Notes: generated from the letters alone by a model not told the origin. DNA of 64,000 bases from Acinetobacter rathckeae (GCF_015627125.1 NZ_VTDO01000002.1:124001-188000), one strand, 5' to 3'; shown: positions 49,593-60,413, numbered from the stretch's first letter. Numbers and translations: made by a program.

Positions 49593-50396
49593 TTACTTTT
49601 GTAAAAATAATTGTGGGTCTACACGTGCATCGTTTAGGCTCATGCCCCAATGTAAGTGTGGCCCTGTAACACGCCCTGTTTTCCCCACCAAGGCAATTTT
49701 TTCACCTTGGACGACGTGCTGTCCAATTGTGACATCTATTTGGCTTAAATGACAAAACATACTAATTAAGCCTTGTCCGTGATCTATTAAAATGGTTTTT
49801 CCATTAAAAAAGTAGTCTCCAACACCCACCACTGTACCGCTTGCAGGTGCAACCACTTTCTGCCCAACAGGTGCGGGAATATCTAAACCTGAATGTGGTG
49901 CTCGTGCCTCATTATTAAAAAATCTTTTTCGACCAAATGAGTTACTAAACTTTCCTTGAGTGGGAGCAATAAATACTGGAAAAGTTGCCCATGTACTTTT
50001 TGTAAATGACGTATAAATATTATGTTGTTCTTCGGCCTCTTTTTTATACCGTGTAAGTTGTTCAGTTGATGGTTCTACAAAACTTTGATCTTTCAGTTGT
50101 ATATGTTGTTCTACATAAGGGTAGGGCTTCACTTCAATATCAATAGGTCCTTGATCTGTTTTTACCTGTATTTTTCCAACAGGCGTAGACAGTGGAATAC
50201 CTACAATTGCATATTTTTGTTGTGCTTCATGGGTTAAGAGTACGGGGTTGTTTTGGTAGCTTACCTGTTGTACTTGTTCTGCAATGGGAAGCACAGCAAT
50301 ACCACCAGCTCTGAGTGAGTTTTGGGGTAAAAAAGCAAAACTTGAGCCAGAGCATAGACATAGTGTGAGCAGGGTAGTGATTTTTTTATAAGTCAT
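49593..50396 (-). CDS. M23-family peptidoglycan metallopeptidase (LytM domain)
   Basis: This 267-residue exported protein has a signal peptide (residues 5-22, ending SFA) and a C-terminal LytM domain from about 160 with HSGLDIPAPVG, MFCHLS and GPHLHWGM, the zinc-ligand pattern. The HxH at the end and the H..D in the front indicate an active endopeptidase rather than an EnvC-like activator. No LysM repeats are visible. It stands between OsmC (convergent) and the iron receptor. Confidence 0.88.
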   Translation of the reverse strand: MTYKKITTLLTLCLCSGSSFAFLPQNSLRAGGIAVLPIAEQVQQVSYQNNPVLLTHEAQQKYAIVGIPLSTPVGKIQVKTDQGPIDIEVKPYPYVEQHIQLKDQSFVEPSTEQLTRYKKEAEEQHNIYTSFTKSTWATFPVFIAPTQGKFSNSFGRKRFFNNEARAPHSGLDIPAPVGQKVVAPASGTVVGVGDYFFNGKTILIDHGQGLISMFCHLSQIDVTIGQHVVQGEKIALVGKTGRVTGPHLHWGMSLNDARVDPQLFLQK

Positions 50397-50471
50397 ATTA
50401 TATGTATCTAAAACAGCGTGATTTTATTATAGCGGTGCTTTGAGTCATTAGTGTACGTTTTTTATAAACAT

Positions 50472-50498
50472 AAAAGCCATGCATTAAGCATGGCTTTT
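50472..50498 (-). terminator. Terminator of the TonB-dependent receptor gene
   Basis: AAAAGCCATGC and GCATGGCTTTT surround a five-base loop just beyond the receptor stop codon; the reverse strand ends in a U-run. Confidence 0.85.
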
Positions 50499-50515
50499 GA
50501 AAAATGTTGTATTGA

Positions 50516-52693
50516 TTAAAACTGGTAGTTTACACGCATGAGTACACTACGTGGTGTACCTGGTAAATCCGCTGAACGCCAGTATTTTTTATTGGTGACA
50601 TTGCCAATTGCTAAAGTAGCATTCCACGGTGCTTGACTATAGCCAACAGCAGCATCTAAACGACTAAAACCTTTGACTTTATAGTCGTTATTTAGGTTGT
50701 TGTAGAACGAACCAACATAAGTCACGCCAGTTTCTAGGTACATGTTTTCAGTTGGTAAGTAACGTAAGAATAAGTTACCTGTATTTTTTGAAGTTAAAGC
50801 AAGGCGTTTATTGACGTTCGCAGGTGTTTGTGCGTCTTTTGTCACTTTGGCATCTGTGTAGCCATAGCCACCACGTACAAATACGTTATCAATCAAACGA
50901 CCAATAAAGCTAAGCTCTAAACCTTTTGATTCGTGTTGCCCTGCAACAGCCCATAGGTCTGGGTTATTTGTTGGGTCTGGGCGGTAGCGAATGTTTTCTT
51001 TACGAATATCATAAACTGACATTTGCGTATTTAAGCGGTTATCTAACCAGTCACTTTTAATACCGATTTCGTATTGTACGTTGTACTGTGGTTCAGCGTT
51101 AAATACGGCAAGATTTTGGTTGGCACTTACAGCATTCACACCTGCTGAACCACCAAAAGGTGAAAAGCTTTTACTGTATGATGCGTAAATGCTGTGGTGT
51201 TCATTTGGTTGATAAATTAAACCTACATTTGGACTAAAGCTTTCACCATCTACAGTACGTTTAAAGTTGGCATTGTTTTCTGCAAGCAGTTTATTACTGG
51301 TTGATGACTCGTAGCTGTCGTAACGTGCTCCCAATAACACTTTAAATTGCTCATTAAAGCTAATGAGGCCTTGTAGGAAAATTCCTAAACCTGTAGCTTG
51401 GTTGTAGTTATAGGTATTTAGCTTGAGGTCACCAGTTCCACGAGAGCTGAACTTGTCACCTGTGAGTGGATTCACAAAACCGTAAATTAAAGAGTTGTTT
51501 TGATTGGTATTGGCAAGCTTTGGTTCACGCTGTTCGTAGGTCCAATCTGCACCAACCATCAGGTTGTGTTTAATTGCACCTGTGTCAAACTCACCAGTAA
51601 TGTCAAAAGTGTTACTGGTCGTTGCATTTCTCGTTTTTTGCCAGTAATAAATTTGTTTAATATAGTCTTTGTAACAACCTGAATTTGTCGCGGTTGGTTT
51701 CACGGTGCTGGTACACATTGAACCTAAGTAAAAATGGTCAAAATTTTGCTCAGCAAGACGATAGCTGAGTGCCCAGTGGAAATTCCAGTTTGGTGCGTAT
51801 TCGTATTTTAAATCTGTACGTGCTACTTGTAAGGTATCTTCAACAAAGTCACCATCTTGAGCATAGCTTTGTTTGATTGAAGTGCCTTGTGGCAGGTTGT
51901 ATGCATATGGGCCACGGTCAGGTACGCGGTTTAAGTTATCAAAGGTGTATTGTGTGGTCCATGTCAGGGTTTGTTCATCATTACGGTAGGTTGCACTTGG
52001 CGATACCATCATTTGACGACTATGAATGCCTTTACGGAAACTGTCTGCTTCAGCGTATTCACTGTTTAGGCGTACTGCCCAGTTGTCATTGAGGGCATGG
52101 TTTAGATCAATGGTTGTACCCAAGTTATTCCAAGACCCAGCATAGACACCAATGGTACTTTTTGATTTAAAATTGGCGAATTTGCTGACCATATTGACCA
52201 CGCCACCGCCAGCACTACGACCATATAAAACAGAGGCAGGGCCTTTTAAAATTTCGATGCGTTCTACGCTAGAGGTACTACGGCGAACTTGGCCACCTTC
52301 ACGAATACCGTCACGGTAAATGTCACCCGTATCTGCATTAAAACCACGAATGGTAATGCCATCACCACGCATATCATAGCTGGTTGATACACCAGGTGTA
52401 CCTTGTAACATCACACTTAAATCATTTGAACCGTAGACTTTATATTTTTGTACATCAATGGTATCTACAGTTTGTGGAATATCTTTTTTAGCAAGACCAT
52501 TTCGAGTGACATTGGCTTCTTTATAGTCAACGTAGCTTTTGATTGGGTCTAGCTCACTCATGGCTTCAATTTTAATGGTGTCTAGAGTTGCTGTTGCTGT
52601 CGGGTCAATTTCTTGAGCAGATGCTTGGTGAATCTGTGAAATAAGCAGCGCAAGTAAACTGACTTTAAAAATGGGGAATGATGTGGTTGCCAA
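50516..52693 (-). CDS. TonB-dependent siderophore receptor
   Basis: This approximately 725-residue outer-membrane receptor has a signal sequence, a plug domain with DIPQTVDTIDVQKYKV, LQGTPGVSTSYDMRGDGITIRGF and EILKGPASVLYGRSAGGGVVNMVSK, and a barrel ending in VNYQF. The group includes FhuE/FpvA-like and catecholate receptors; the ligand is unknown. No ATG exists at the N terminus: I chose TTG 52693 because GGTGA lies five bases upstream and the resulting signal peptide (MATTSFPIFKVSLLALLISQ..) is sensible; GTG 52702 and TTG 52705 are alternatives. A Fur box precedes it. Confidence 0.93.
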   Translation of the reverse strand: MATTSFPIFKVSLLALLISQIHQASAQEIDPTATATLDTIKIEAMSELDPIKSYVDYKEANVTRNGLAKKDIPQTVDTIDVQKYKVYGSNDLSVMLQGTPGVSTSYDMRGDGITIRGFNADTGDIYRDGIREGGQVRRSTSSVERIEILKGPASVLYGRSAGGGVVNMVSKFANFKSKSTIGVYAGSWNNLGTTIDLNHALNDNWAVRLNSEYAEADSFRKGIHSRQMMVSPSATYRNDEQTLTWTTQYTFDNLNRVPDRGPYAYNLPQGTSIKQSYAQDGDFVEDTLQVARTDLKYEYAPNWNFHWALSYRLAEQNFDHFYLGSMCTSTVKPTATNSGCYKDYIKQIYYWQKTRNATTSNTFDITGEFDTGAIKHNLMVGADWTYEQREPKLANTNQNNSLIYGFVNPLTGDKFSSRGTGDLKLNTYNYNQATGLGIFLQGLISFNEQFKVLLGARYDSYESSTSNKLLAENNANFKRTVDGESFSPNVGLIYQPNEHHSIYASYSKSFSPFGGSAGVNAVSANQNLAVFNAEPQYNVQYEIGIKSDWLDNRLNTQMSVYDIRKENIRYRPDPTNNPDLWAVAGQHESKGLELSFIGRLIDNVFVRGGYGYTDAKVTKDAQTPANVNKRLALTSKNTGNLFLRYLPTENMYLETGVTYVGSFYNNLNNDYKVKGFSRLDAAVGYSQAPWNATLAIGNVTNKKYWRSADLPGTPRSVLMRVNYQF

Positions 52694-52713
52694 TGTAATC
52701 ACCAATAGTTAAA

Positions 52714-52732
52714 GATAATGTAAAGTATTATC
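52714..52732 (-). promoter_or_regulatory. Fur box of the siderophore receptor
   Basis: Fifteen of 19 bases agree with the consensus GATAATGATAATCATTATC, with both ends (GATAATG and ATTATC) intact, about 20 bases before the start codon. Iron-dependent repression by Fur is expected. Confidence 0.8.
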
Positions 52733-52832
52733 ATTTAAAGTGTAAATTTGTGCTGATTATATTCATATTCTCTACATTTTTCATATTTTTTTTAAGATAA
52801 ATTTAATCTGAAAAAATAATTGCGTATTTATA

Positions 52833-52860
52833 CTTGAAAATATTTTATAAAGACCCAAAT
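52833..52860 (+). promoter_or_regulatory. Heat-shock sigma-32 promoter for clpB
   Basis: A perfect CTTGAAA -35 element and ACCCAAAT (six of seven matches to the -10 consensus) are 13 bases apart, the optimal RpoH spacing. It lies about 120 bases before clpB. Confidence 0.75.
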
Positions 52861-52983
52861 ATAATACAGAATTACACCTAAAATTATTAAAAGTAAGTTT
52901 ATGAATTTTAATAAATTTTTGTTGAAAAAAATGACATCGACCTAATATATAAGTCAATAGATAATAATTTTGAGGAATACATC

Positions 52984-55563
52984 ATGCAATTTGATAAGTT
53001 CACAACAGGTTTAACCAACACACTATCAACTGCACAATCTTTAGCCGTTGGTAAAGATCATACCAGTATAGATACTGTACATATTCTTTCTGTATTGCTT
53101 GAAGACGCAGCCAATTTAAGTTTGTTGCAACAGGCGGGTGCACAACTCCCTATATTAAAAGCCAGTGTTGCGAAAGCAATAGATGATGCACCAACTATTG
53201 CTACGCCGACAGGTGATGTAGGTTTAAGTCCAGATGCAGTAAAAGTACTCAATTTAGCGGATCGTTACGCACAAAAAGCAGGTGATGGTTTTGTATCAAC
53301 CGATTGGGTATTGTTGGCTCTCGCAGAGTCGGGTCAAAGCCAAAAGCTACTTAAAGAAGCAGGCATTCAAGCCAGTAAGTTACGCCAAGTGATTGAAAAT
53401 ATTCGAGGTGGTGAGAAAGTGACCAGTAATAACTATGAAGACCAACGTGACTCATTGGGTAAATACACTATAGATTTAACTGAGCGTGCTTTAATAGGTA
53501 AATTAGACCCTGTGATTGGGCGTGATGAAGAAATTCGTCGTACTGTGCAAGTACTTTCACGCCGTACCAAAAACAACCCTGTGTTGATTGGTGAGCCGGG
53601 TGTGGGTAAAACGGCCATTGTAGAAGGTTTGGCACAGCGTATTGTAAATGGTGAAGTGCCTGAAAGCCTAAAAGGCAAACGTGTTTTGTCTTTAGATATT
53701 GGAGCATTGCTTGCAGGTGCGAAGTATCGTGGTGAGTTTGAAGAGCGTTTAAAAGCCTTATTGAAAGACCTTGCCAAACAAGATGGTCAGGTAATTCTAT
53801 TTATAGATGAGCTACATACGCTCGTTGGTGCAGGGAAAACAGACGGGGCTATGGATGCAGGAAACATGCTTAAACCTGCGTTGGCACGTGGTGAGTTACG
53901 CTGTGTTGGTGCGACAACTTTAGATGAATATCGCCAATTTATTGAAAAAGATGCGGCTTTAGAACGTCGTTTCCAAAAAGTGTTGGTGGATGAACCCAGT
54001 GTTGAAGATACCATCGCTATTTTACGTGGTTTGAAAGAACGCTATGAAGTACACCATGGTGTGAAAATTTTAGATGCGGCTATTATTGCTGCTGCTAAAA
54101 TGTCACAGCGTTATATTACTGACCGCCAGTTGCCAGACAAGGCCATTGACTTGATTGATGAAGCCGCCTCTCGTATTAAAATGGAAATTGATTCAAAACC
54201 AGAATCACTAGACCGTTTAGAGCGCCGTATTATTCAACTTAAAATGCAGTTAGAAGCCGTTAAAAAAGATGAAGATGCGGGTAGTAAAGCTGAGATATCA
54301 CATTTAAATGAGCAGATCTTATCTTTAGAGAAAGAGTACAACAGTTTAGAGGAAGTTTGGCGTAAAGAAAAAACTTTAGTTGAAGGTACTAAGCAGGCTC
54401 AAGTCAAACTAGATCAAGCCCGTATTGCACTTGAAAAGGCCCAACGTGAAGGTGATTTAGCAGAAGCAGGTCGTTTGCAGTATGGACTTATTCCCGAGCT
54501 TGAGAAACAACTTGAGCAAGATGATGTGGCCGAAGAAAATGAGTCACTTCAATTGATTCGTACTAAAGTGACCGACAATGAAATTGCAGAAGTCGTGAGT
54601 GCGGCAACGGGTATACCTGTGGCTAAAATGTTGCAAGGTGAGCGTGAAAAACTCCTTTCTATGGAAAGTTTCTTGCATCAACGTGTGGTTGGACAAGATG
54701 AAGCGGTGGTGGCGGTTTCAAATGCAGTACGCCGTTCAAGAGCAGGTTTATCTGATCCAAACCGTCCAAGTGGTTCATTCTTGTTTTTAGGGCCTACAGG
54801 TGTGGGTAAAACAGAATTGACGAAAGCTCTAGCCAACTTCTTATTTGATGACGATGATGCCATGATTCGCATAGATATGAGTGAGTTCATGGAAAAACAT
54901 TCCGTGAGTCGTTTAGTCGGTGCCCCTCCAGGCTATGTGGGTTACGAAGAGGGTGGTGTATTGACAGAAGCTGTACGCCGTAAACCGTACAGTGTCGTAT
55001 TGTTTGATGAGGTGGAAAAAGCACATCCAGATGTGTTTAATATCTTGTTGCAAGTGTTAGATGATGGTCGCTTAACAGACTCGCAAGGGCGTATGATTGA
55101 CTTTAAAAATACGGTGATTGTCATGACATCGAACTTAGGTTCACAAGATGTACGTGAGCTGGGTGATGATGCAACAGATGATGAAGTTCATGCGGTGGTC
55201 ATGGGTGCAGTTAGTCAGCACTTCCGTCCAGAATTTATTAACCGTATTGATGAATTAGTCATTTTCCATTCATTGAAAAAAGCACAAATTCGTGGCATTG
55301 CTGATATCCAGTTAGGTCGTTTACGTGAGCGTTTACAAGAGCGAGATATTGGTTTAACTGTAGAAGATAGTGCGTTTGATGTCTTGGTCGATGCTGGTTT
55401 TGACCCAATTTATGGAGCTAGACCACTGAAAAGAGCCATTCAACAACACATTGAAAATACGCTTGCACAGAAAATACTGGCTGCTGAGTTTGAACCAGAT
55501 GACCAAATTGTAGTACGTGGTGAAGATGGTGAGTTGGTCTTTGATCAGCGTAAATTAAGTTAA
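52984..55563 (+). CDS. clpB: Disaggregase ClpB
   Basis: This 859-residue Hsp100 protein untangles aggregates with DnaK. It has an N-terminal domain (1-145), two AAA+ modules with Walker [14 protein letters not shown] (near 203) and [14 protein letters not shown] (near 604), and a coiled-coil middle domain (about 400-520). Pore tyrosines lie in [10 protein letters not shown] and GYVGYEEGG. The sigma-32 promoter 120 bases upstream fits heat induction. It is intact and single-gene. Confidence 0.98.
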   Translation: MQFDKFTTGLTNTLSTAQSLAVGKDHTSIDTVHILSVLLEDAANLSLLQQAGAQLPILKASVAKAIDDAPTIATPTGDVGLSPDAVKVLNLADRYAQKAGDGFVSTDWVLLALAESGQSQKLLKEAGIQASKLRQVIENIRGGEKVTSNNYEDQRDSLGKYTIDLTERALIGKLDPVIGRDEEIRRTVQVLSRRTKNNPVLIGEPGVGKTAIVEGLAQRIVNGEVPESLKGKRVLSLDIGALLAGAKYRGEFEERLKALLKDLAKQDGQVILFIDELHTLVGAGKTDGAMDAGNMLKPALARGELRCVGATTLDEYRQFIEKDAALERRFQKVLVDEPSVEDTIAILRGLKERYEVHHGVKILDAAIIAAAKMSQRYITDRQLPDKAIDLIDEAASRIKMEIDSKPESLDRLERRIIQLKMQLEAVKKDEDAGSKAEISHLNEQILSLEKEYNSLEEVWRKEKTLVEGTKQAQVKLDQARIALEKAQREGDLAEAGRLQYGLIPELEKQLEQDDVAEENESLQLIRTKVTDNEIAEVVSAATGIPVAKMLQGEREKLLSMESFLHQRVVGQDEAVVAVSNAVRRSRAGLSDPNRPSGSFLFLGPTGVGKTELTKALANFLFDDDDAMIRIDMSEFMEKHSVSRLVGAPPGYVGYEEGGVLTEAVRRKPYSVVLFDEVEKAHPDVFNILLQVLDDGRLTDSQGRMIDFKNTVIVMTSNLGSQDVRELGDDATDDEVHAVVMGAVSQHFRPEFINRIDELVIFHSLKKAQIRGIADIQLGRLRERLQERDIGLTVEDSAFDVLVDAGFDPIYGARPLKRAIQQHIENTLAQKILAAEFEPDDQIVVRGEDGELVFDQRKLS

Positions 55564-55588
55564 ATTTCCACATCTTGTTTGAGATTTT

Positions 55589-55619
55589 AAAAAGCCATTA
55601 CAAAGTAATGGCTTTTTTT
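55589..55619 (+). terminator. clpB terminator
   Basis: AAAAAGCCATTAC and GTAATGGCTTTTT form 13-base arms with a T-run, 25 bases after the clpB stop. Confidence 0.9.
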
Positions 55620-55700
55620 ATTAAAATTAATGGCTTTGCAGTTAATACGACAGTTTTATCTTTTTAATATTGGGACTTTATTGCTTTTACATCACCATTA

Positions 55701-55735
55701 AAAATGCCAGTCAGATTTTTACGGACTGGCATTTT
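55701..55735 (-). terminator. rlmKL terminator
   Basis: AAAATGCCAGTC and GACTGGCATTTT form 12-base arms 30 bases beyond the rlmKL stop. Confidence 0.85.
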
Positions 55736-55764
55736 GTACAACATATTTTGCTTTTTTATAAAAA

Positions 55765-57969
55765 TTAAACTGAAAAGTGTCTAATTTTCCAAGCACGGTG
55801 GATTTTTTGATTACGTTTGAAGTCAAGGCCAATGGTATCTTGGGTGATTTCTTGGACATCAAACATGGCTTCAATTTCTTCACTCATTTCAAAGCCACGG
55901 TAGTTATTTGAAAAGTACAATGTACCATCAGAGCTTAAACGGTTCATGGCACGTTTTAATAAAGACAGATGATCTCGCTGTACATCAAAGGTACCGTAAA
56001 ACTTTTTCGAGTTAGAGAAGGTTGGTGGGTCGATAAAAATCATGTCGTATTGTTCATGACCTTCTTTGAGCCACTCAAAGCAATCTGCTGCAAAAAACAT
56101 GTGCTGTTCATCTGCATGGTCTACCGTTAAACCATTGAGTACAAAGTTTTCTTTTGACCAGTTGAGGTAAGTGTTAGATAAGTCAACACTTGTGGTACTG
56201 GCCGCGCCACCTAAAGCTGCATGTAGGCTGGCAGTCGATGTATAGCTGTAGAGGTTTAGGAAGTGTTTACCTTTGACTTCATTGGCCATACGCAAACGAA
56301 TCGGTCTATGGTCTAAGAATAAGCCCGTATCTAAATAGTCGGTTAAATTGACTAAAATATTGGCTTTACCTTCTTTTACAACAAAGCGTTTAGATGCGGT
56401 ACTTTGTTTTTCATACTGGGTTTTTCCAGACTGGCGAGCACGTGTTTTAATGAAAATGGCTTCACGACCAAGCCCAGTCACTGCACGAATGGCTGCAAGT
56501 GCTAAGTTAAAGCGTTTTTTTGCTTTTTCAGGGTCAATGGTTTTTGGTGGCGCATACTCTTGTACGTGTAGGCGATCACCATAAAGGTCGACAGCCACGT
56601 TAAAGTCAGGTAAATCTGCATCGTATAAACGTAAGCAATAAACGTCTTCTTTAACGGCCCACTTTTTTAAGGTAGCCATATTTTTTTGTAGACGGTTGGC
56701 GAAGTCTTGAGCCTCTTCAATCTCTACAGGTTGGTTTTGCCATCTAGCTAAAAAAGGCGTGTTGTTTAGTAATGGTTTAATTGTGCCAAATCGTACATAG
56801 ATTGGTAATTTACCATTCATTAAACGTAGTGTTTGAGGCTCGTTAAATGCTAAAACATCTGCTTGTTCAATTTGTGCTGCAATCACTGCTGCATATTGGT
56901 TTGGAAAAGTTTTTTGTAATAATGCAGAGATGCCTAAATACACAGCACGGTTAGAGGCTTTATCACCAAGTCGCTCACCATATGGTGGGTTGGTGACAAT
57001 AAATGCATGCTCATCATCACCGATATTAAAGTCAGGCCAATCTGCAAGAGTACGTTCTTCAACTTGAATTTGGTCGAGTATAGATTCAAAGCCTGCAGCA
57101 ACAATATTGTTTTTAGTTGCTTTTACTGCATCCCAATCTGCATCGTAAGCATAAAAACGTGGTAATGGTTGCTGTAGTGCAGTGGCATGACGTTCAGTCG
57201 CTTCTGCTTTAATGCTCATCCATAATTCATTGTCATGACCATGCCAACCATTAAAACCAAAACGACGGACTAAACCAGGTGCTCGGTCGGTTAAAATCAT
57301 GAGTGATTCAATAATAAACGTTCCTGAGCCACACATAGGGTCAAGTACAACAGCAGGTTTACGTTCAAGTAATTTTGCTTTGTGTAAAATGGCTGCTGCT
57401 AAATTTTCTTTAATTGGAGCGTCAGTCATATAGTGGCGATAACCACGTTTATGTAGTGAGTCACCTGATAAATCTAAACAATAAATATGAGAGGTTTTAC
57501 CTGCCAATACGTATAGGGTAATTTCAGGTTGTTTAATATCAATACTTGGGCGACGGCCAACAGTTTCCATAAAGCTATCAACCACACCATCTTTAACACG
57601 TAAGGTGGCAAATTGACTATTTACTTTGACATCACGTTCGACGTGTAGGCGAATGGCAAATGTACTTTGTGGTGCAAAAATGAGTGACCAATCAAAATTT
57701 ATGGCACCTTCAAAAAGTTCCTTAGCAACGTCACGTACATCATGATTTTGTTCAATTTCATGCTCATAAATTGGCATGACGACACGTGATGCCAGACGTG
57801 ACCACATGCAAATACGGTAAGCTGTTTCCAGTGTGCCTTTGAAAATTAAGCGACCAGCTTTACGTTCTACATTGGTTGCACCCAAATGGGCTATTTCTTC
57901 TTCGAGTAATGGCTCAAGACCATCGGCACAGGTAACCCAATATGTAGATAAACGTTGCGGTGAATTCAT
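55765..57969 (-). CDS. rlmKL: Bifunctional 23S rRNA methyltransferase RlmKL
   Basis: This 734-residue fusion carries RlmL (m2G2445) at the N terminus, with a THUMP domain and the active-site NPPYGERL near residue 310, and RlmK (m7G2069) at the C terminus with IDPPTFSNSKK near residue 650. The start at 57969 (MNSPQRLSTYWVTCADG) has GGAAG five bases upstream; the open frame extends nine codons further. Fusion of both methyltransferases is typical of gammaproteobacteria. Confidence 0.94.
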   Translation of the reverse strand: MNSPQRLSTYWVTCADGLEPLLEEEIAHLGATNVERKAGRLIFKGTLETAYRICMWSRLASRVVMPIYEHEIEQNHDVRDVAKELFEGAINFDWSLIFAPQSTFAIRLHVERDVKVNSQFATLRVKDGVVDSFMETVGRRPSIDIKQPEITLYVLAGKTSHIYCLDLSGDSLHKRGYRHYMTDAPIKENLAAAILHKAKLLERKPAVVLDPMCGSGTFIIESLMILTDRAPGLVRRFGFNGWHGHDNELWMSIKAEATERHATALQQPLPRFYAYDADWDAVKATKNNIVAAGFESILDQIQVEERTLADWPDFNIGDDEHAFIVTNPPYGERLGDKASNRAVYLGISALLQKTFPNQYAAVIAAQIEQADVLAFNEPQTLRLMNGKLPIYVRFGTIKPLLNNTPFLARWQNQPVEIEEAQDFANRLQKNMATLKKWAVKEDVYCLRLYDADLPDFNVAVDLYGDRLHVQEYAPPKTIDPEKAKKRFNLALAAIRAVTGLGREAIFIKTRARQSGKTQYEKQSTASKRFVVKEGKANILVNLTDYLDTGLFLDHRPIRLRMANEVKGKHFLNLYSYTSTASLHAALGGAASTTSVDLSNTYLNWSKENFVLNGLTVDHADEQHMFFAADCFEWLKEGHEQYDMIFIDPPTFSNSKKFYGTFDVQRDHLSLLKRAMNRLSSDGTLYFSNNYRGFEMSEEIEAMFDVQEITQDTIGLDFKRNQKIHRAWKIRHFSV

Positions 57970-58089
57970 GCAAACTTCCAAAACAAAAACAAGCAAAGAG
58001 AGATTTTAACGTATTTTACCCCTATTTGGCTTGTGTTATTTATAGCTTTTTTTATTGCGATGTGACTGCGAATTATTCTTATTTTCCGA

Positions 58090-58095
58090 TACAAT
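58090..58095 (+). promoter_or_regulatory. Possible -10 box for pyrB
   Basis: TACAAT matches the -10 consensus at five of six positions, 33 bases before the pyrB start. No convincing -35 box is visible, so the call is weak. Confidence 0.3.
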
Positions 58096-58128
58096 ATGTC
58101 AACTTAGCGTAGGACAAAGGAATCACTG

Positions 58129-59148
58129 ATGCATTTGGCTAAATTGCATGCTCCAAGTCAGATTCAACTGAATGAACATGGGAACTTAAAACATTTTGTA
58201 ACCATAGAAGGTCTGAGTAAAGACACTTTAAATAAGATTTTAGATACCGCAGAAACTTTTATAAATGATAATAATCAACTGATTACTTCGCCACTACTAG
58301 AAGGGCGAACAGTGATGAATCTATTTTTTGAAAACTCAACAAGAACCAGAACCACATTTGAAGCCGCTGCCAAGCGACTGTCTGCCAATGTATTAAATAT
58401 AGATATTGCACGTTCAAGTACAGCTAAAGGCGAAACGCTGAGAGATACGTTGTGGAATTTGCAAGCAATGGCTGCCGATATTTTTGTGGTACGTCATTCC
58501 TCTTCAGGTGCGGCACATTTTATTGCTAAAGATGTGTGTCCAAACGTGGCGATTATTAATGCAGGTGACGGACAACATGCGCATCCAACCCAAGCCATGT
58601 TAGATATGCTTACTATTCGCCGTGAAACGAAAAAGCCGTTTGAAGAACTGAGTATCGCGATTATTGGTGATATTAAGCACTCACGTGTAGCCCGTTCAGA
58701 TGTCGCAGCATTACAAACTTTGGGCTGTAAAGATATTCGTGTGATTGCACCCAATACTTTACTGCCGTATGGCTTCTCCGAGTACGCTGAAGGTGTTCGT
58801 TTATTTAACCAAATGGACGAAGGCGTAAAAGACTGTGATGTGATTATTACCTTGCGTATTCAAAATGAACGTATTGAATCTCCTGCACTGGCATCACAAC
58901 TTGAATTTCATAAAATGTATGGCTTAAATGAAGCACGTTTAGCCTTAGCTAAGCCTGATTGTATTGTTATGCATCCTGGGCCAATGAACCGTGGGGTAGA
59001 AATTACTTCTAGTATTGCCGATGGTGCTCAGTCCGTGATTTTAAATCAAGTCACCAATGGTATTGCGGTGCGTATGGCGGTGTTGGCATTGTCTATGAAT
59101 GGACAATTACAAGCACAAGGTTTACTTGATGCGACTTCAGTGGTTTAA
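58129..59148 (+). CDS. pyrB: Aspartate carbamoyltransferase catalytic subunit
   Basis: This 339-residue enzyme makes carbamoyl aspartate in pyrimidine synthesis. The carbamoyl-phosphate site STRTRT is at 70-75, [11 protein letters not shown] follows, and [10 protein letters not shown] is near the C terminus. The ATG-rich N-terminal extension before residue 20 is usual for the class A enzymes that assemble with a dihydroorotase-like partner. pyrC' follows after 11 bases. Confidence 0.96.
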   Translation: MHLAKLHAPSQIQLNEHGNLKHFVTIEGLSKDTLNKILDTAETFINDNNQLITSPLLEGRTVMNLFFENSTRTRTTFEAAAKRLSANVLNIDIARSSTAKGETLRDTLWNLQAMAADIFVVRHSSSGAAHFIAKDVCPNVAIINAGDGQHAHPTQAMLDMLTIRRETKKPFEELSIAIIGDIKHSRVARSDVAALQTLGCKDIRVIAPNTLLPYGFSEYAEGVRLFNQMDEGVKDCDVIITLRIQNERIESPALASQLEFHKMYGLNEARLALAKPDCIVMHPGPMNRGVEITSSIADGAQSVILNQVTNGIAVRMAVLALSMNGQLQAQGLLDATSVV

Positions 59149-59159
59149 GGGGAATAGAC

Positions 59160-60398
59160 ATGACAAACGTTAAAATTGAAAATGTACGTGTTTTAGACCC
59201 TGTAAAGAATACAGACCAAGTTGAAACTGTGTATTTAAAACAAGGTCAGCGTGTTGATTCTTTAGAGCAAATTGACCAAGTGATTGATGGACAAGGGCAT
59301 TGGCTCATGCCAAGTATGGTCGATTTATGTGCTCGATTACGAGAGCCAGGTCAGCAACAGCATGGCACATTAAAGTCAGAAGGCACAGTGGCACGTCAGC
59401 AAGGTATTTTGCATGTGATTACACCACCTGACTCTAAACCGATTGTGCAAGACAATGGCTCACTCATACAAGGCCTGATTGAAAAGGCATGGCAAGATGG
59501 CAAAATTCATCTCAACATTATTGGTGCACAAACCCAAGGTTTACAGGGTAAACAGCCTGCAAATATGGCAGGGCTAAAAAAAGGCGGTTGTGCATTTGTC
59601 TCTAATGCCAATGCATCATTTTTAGACGATGATGTCTTGTTACGTACTTTGGAGTATGCGGCAGGTTTGGACATGACGGTGGTTTTTTATGCAGAAGAGG
59701 CCAATATTGCCAAAGATGGTTGTGTGCATGAAAGCTTTGTAGCCTCACGCCAAGGACTACCGATGATTTCACCTTTGGCGGAAACTGTAGCGATTGCAAA
59801 ATATTTACTGATGGTTGAAGCCACAGGGGTTAAAGCCCATTTTAGTTTATTGTCTTGTGGTGCATCAGTTGAGCTGATTCGTATTGCAAAAGATAAAGGC
59901 TTAAATATTACAGCAGACGTTGCAATGCATCAGTTACATTTAACAGATGAGTTGATTGATGGTTTTAATACGCTCGCACATGTTCGCCCGCCACTGCGTA
60001 GCCATAAAGACCAGTTGCAGTTACGTGAAGGGGTGAAATCTGGTGTGATTGATGCGATTTGCACCCATCATGAACCCTTAAGTGCTTCTGCAAAACTTGC
60101 ACCATTTGCAGAGACAGAAGCGGGTATTTCTGCATTTGATAGCTTTGTGGCACTGGGTGTACAGCTTGTCGCAGAGGGTGTGCTTACGCCGTTACAATGG
60201 GCTGAAAAGGTGACCTTTGCACCTGCAAAAGTGGCAAATATGGCAAGCCGTTGGCAACAAGAGTCAGGTTGGGTTTTGGTCAATCCAACACAGACATGGC
60301 AACTTGATGCTACAACCATGTTGTCGCAAGGAAAAAATACCCCACTTTTTAAACAAACACTCACGGGGCGAGTGGAAGAAACTTTCTATCGTGTTTAG
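59160..60398 (+). CDS. pyrX: Inactive dihydroorotase-like subunit PyrC' (PyrX)
   Basis: This 412-residue protein is a dihydroorotase homologue that has lost the metal site. Active enzymes have DxHxHLREPG; here residues 55-63 read DLCARLREP, so both histidines are replaced (C57, R59), and the later DHAP motif reads THHEP. Such proteins in Pseudomonas and Acinetobacter are required scaffold partners of PyrB in a dodecameric ATCase rather than enzymes. A true dihydroorotase must be encoded elsewhere. It follows pyrB by 11 bases with GGGGA as ribosome-binding site. Confidence 0.93.
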   Translation: MTNVKIENVRVLDPVKNTDQVETVYLKQGQRVDSLEQIDQVIDGQGHWLMPSMVDLCARLREPGQQQHGTLKSEGTVARQQGILHVITPPDSKPIVQDNGSLIQGLIEKAWQDGKIHLNIIGAQTQGLQGKQPANMAGLKKGGCAFVSNANASFLDDDVLLRTLEYAAGLDMTVVFYAEEANIAKDGCVHESFVASRQGLPMISPLAETVAIAKYLLMVEATGVKAHFSLLSCGASVELIRIAKDKGLNITADVAMHQLHLTDELIDGFNTLAHVRPPLRSHKDQLQLREGVKSGVIDAICTHHEPLSASAKLAPFAETEAGISAFDSFVALGVQLVAEGVLTPLQWAEKVTFAPAKVANMASRWQQESGWVLVNPTQTWQLDATTMLSQGKNTPLFKQTLTGRVEETFYRV

Positions 60399-60413
60399 CC
60401 TCTAACCTGATCG

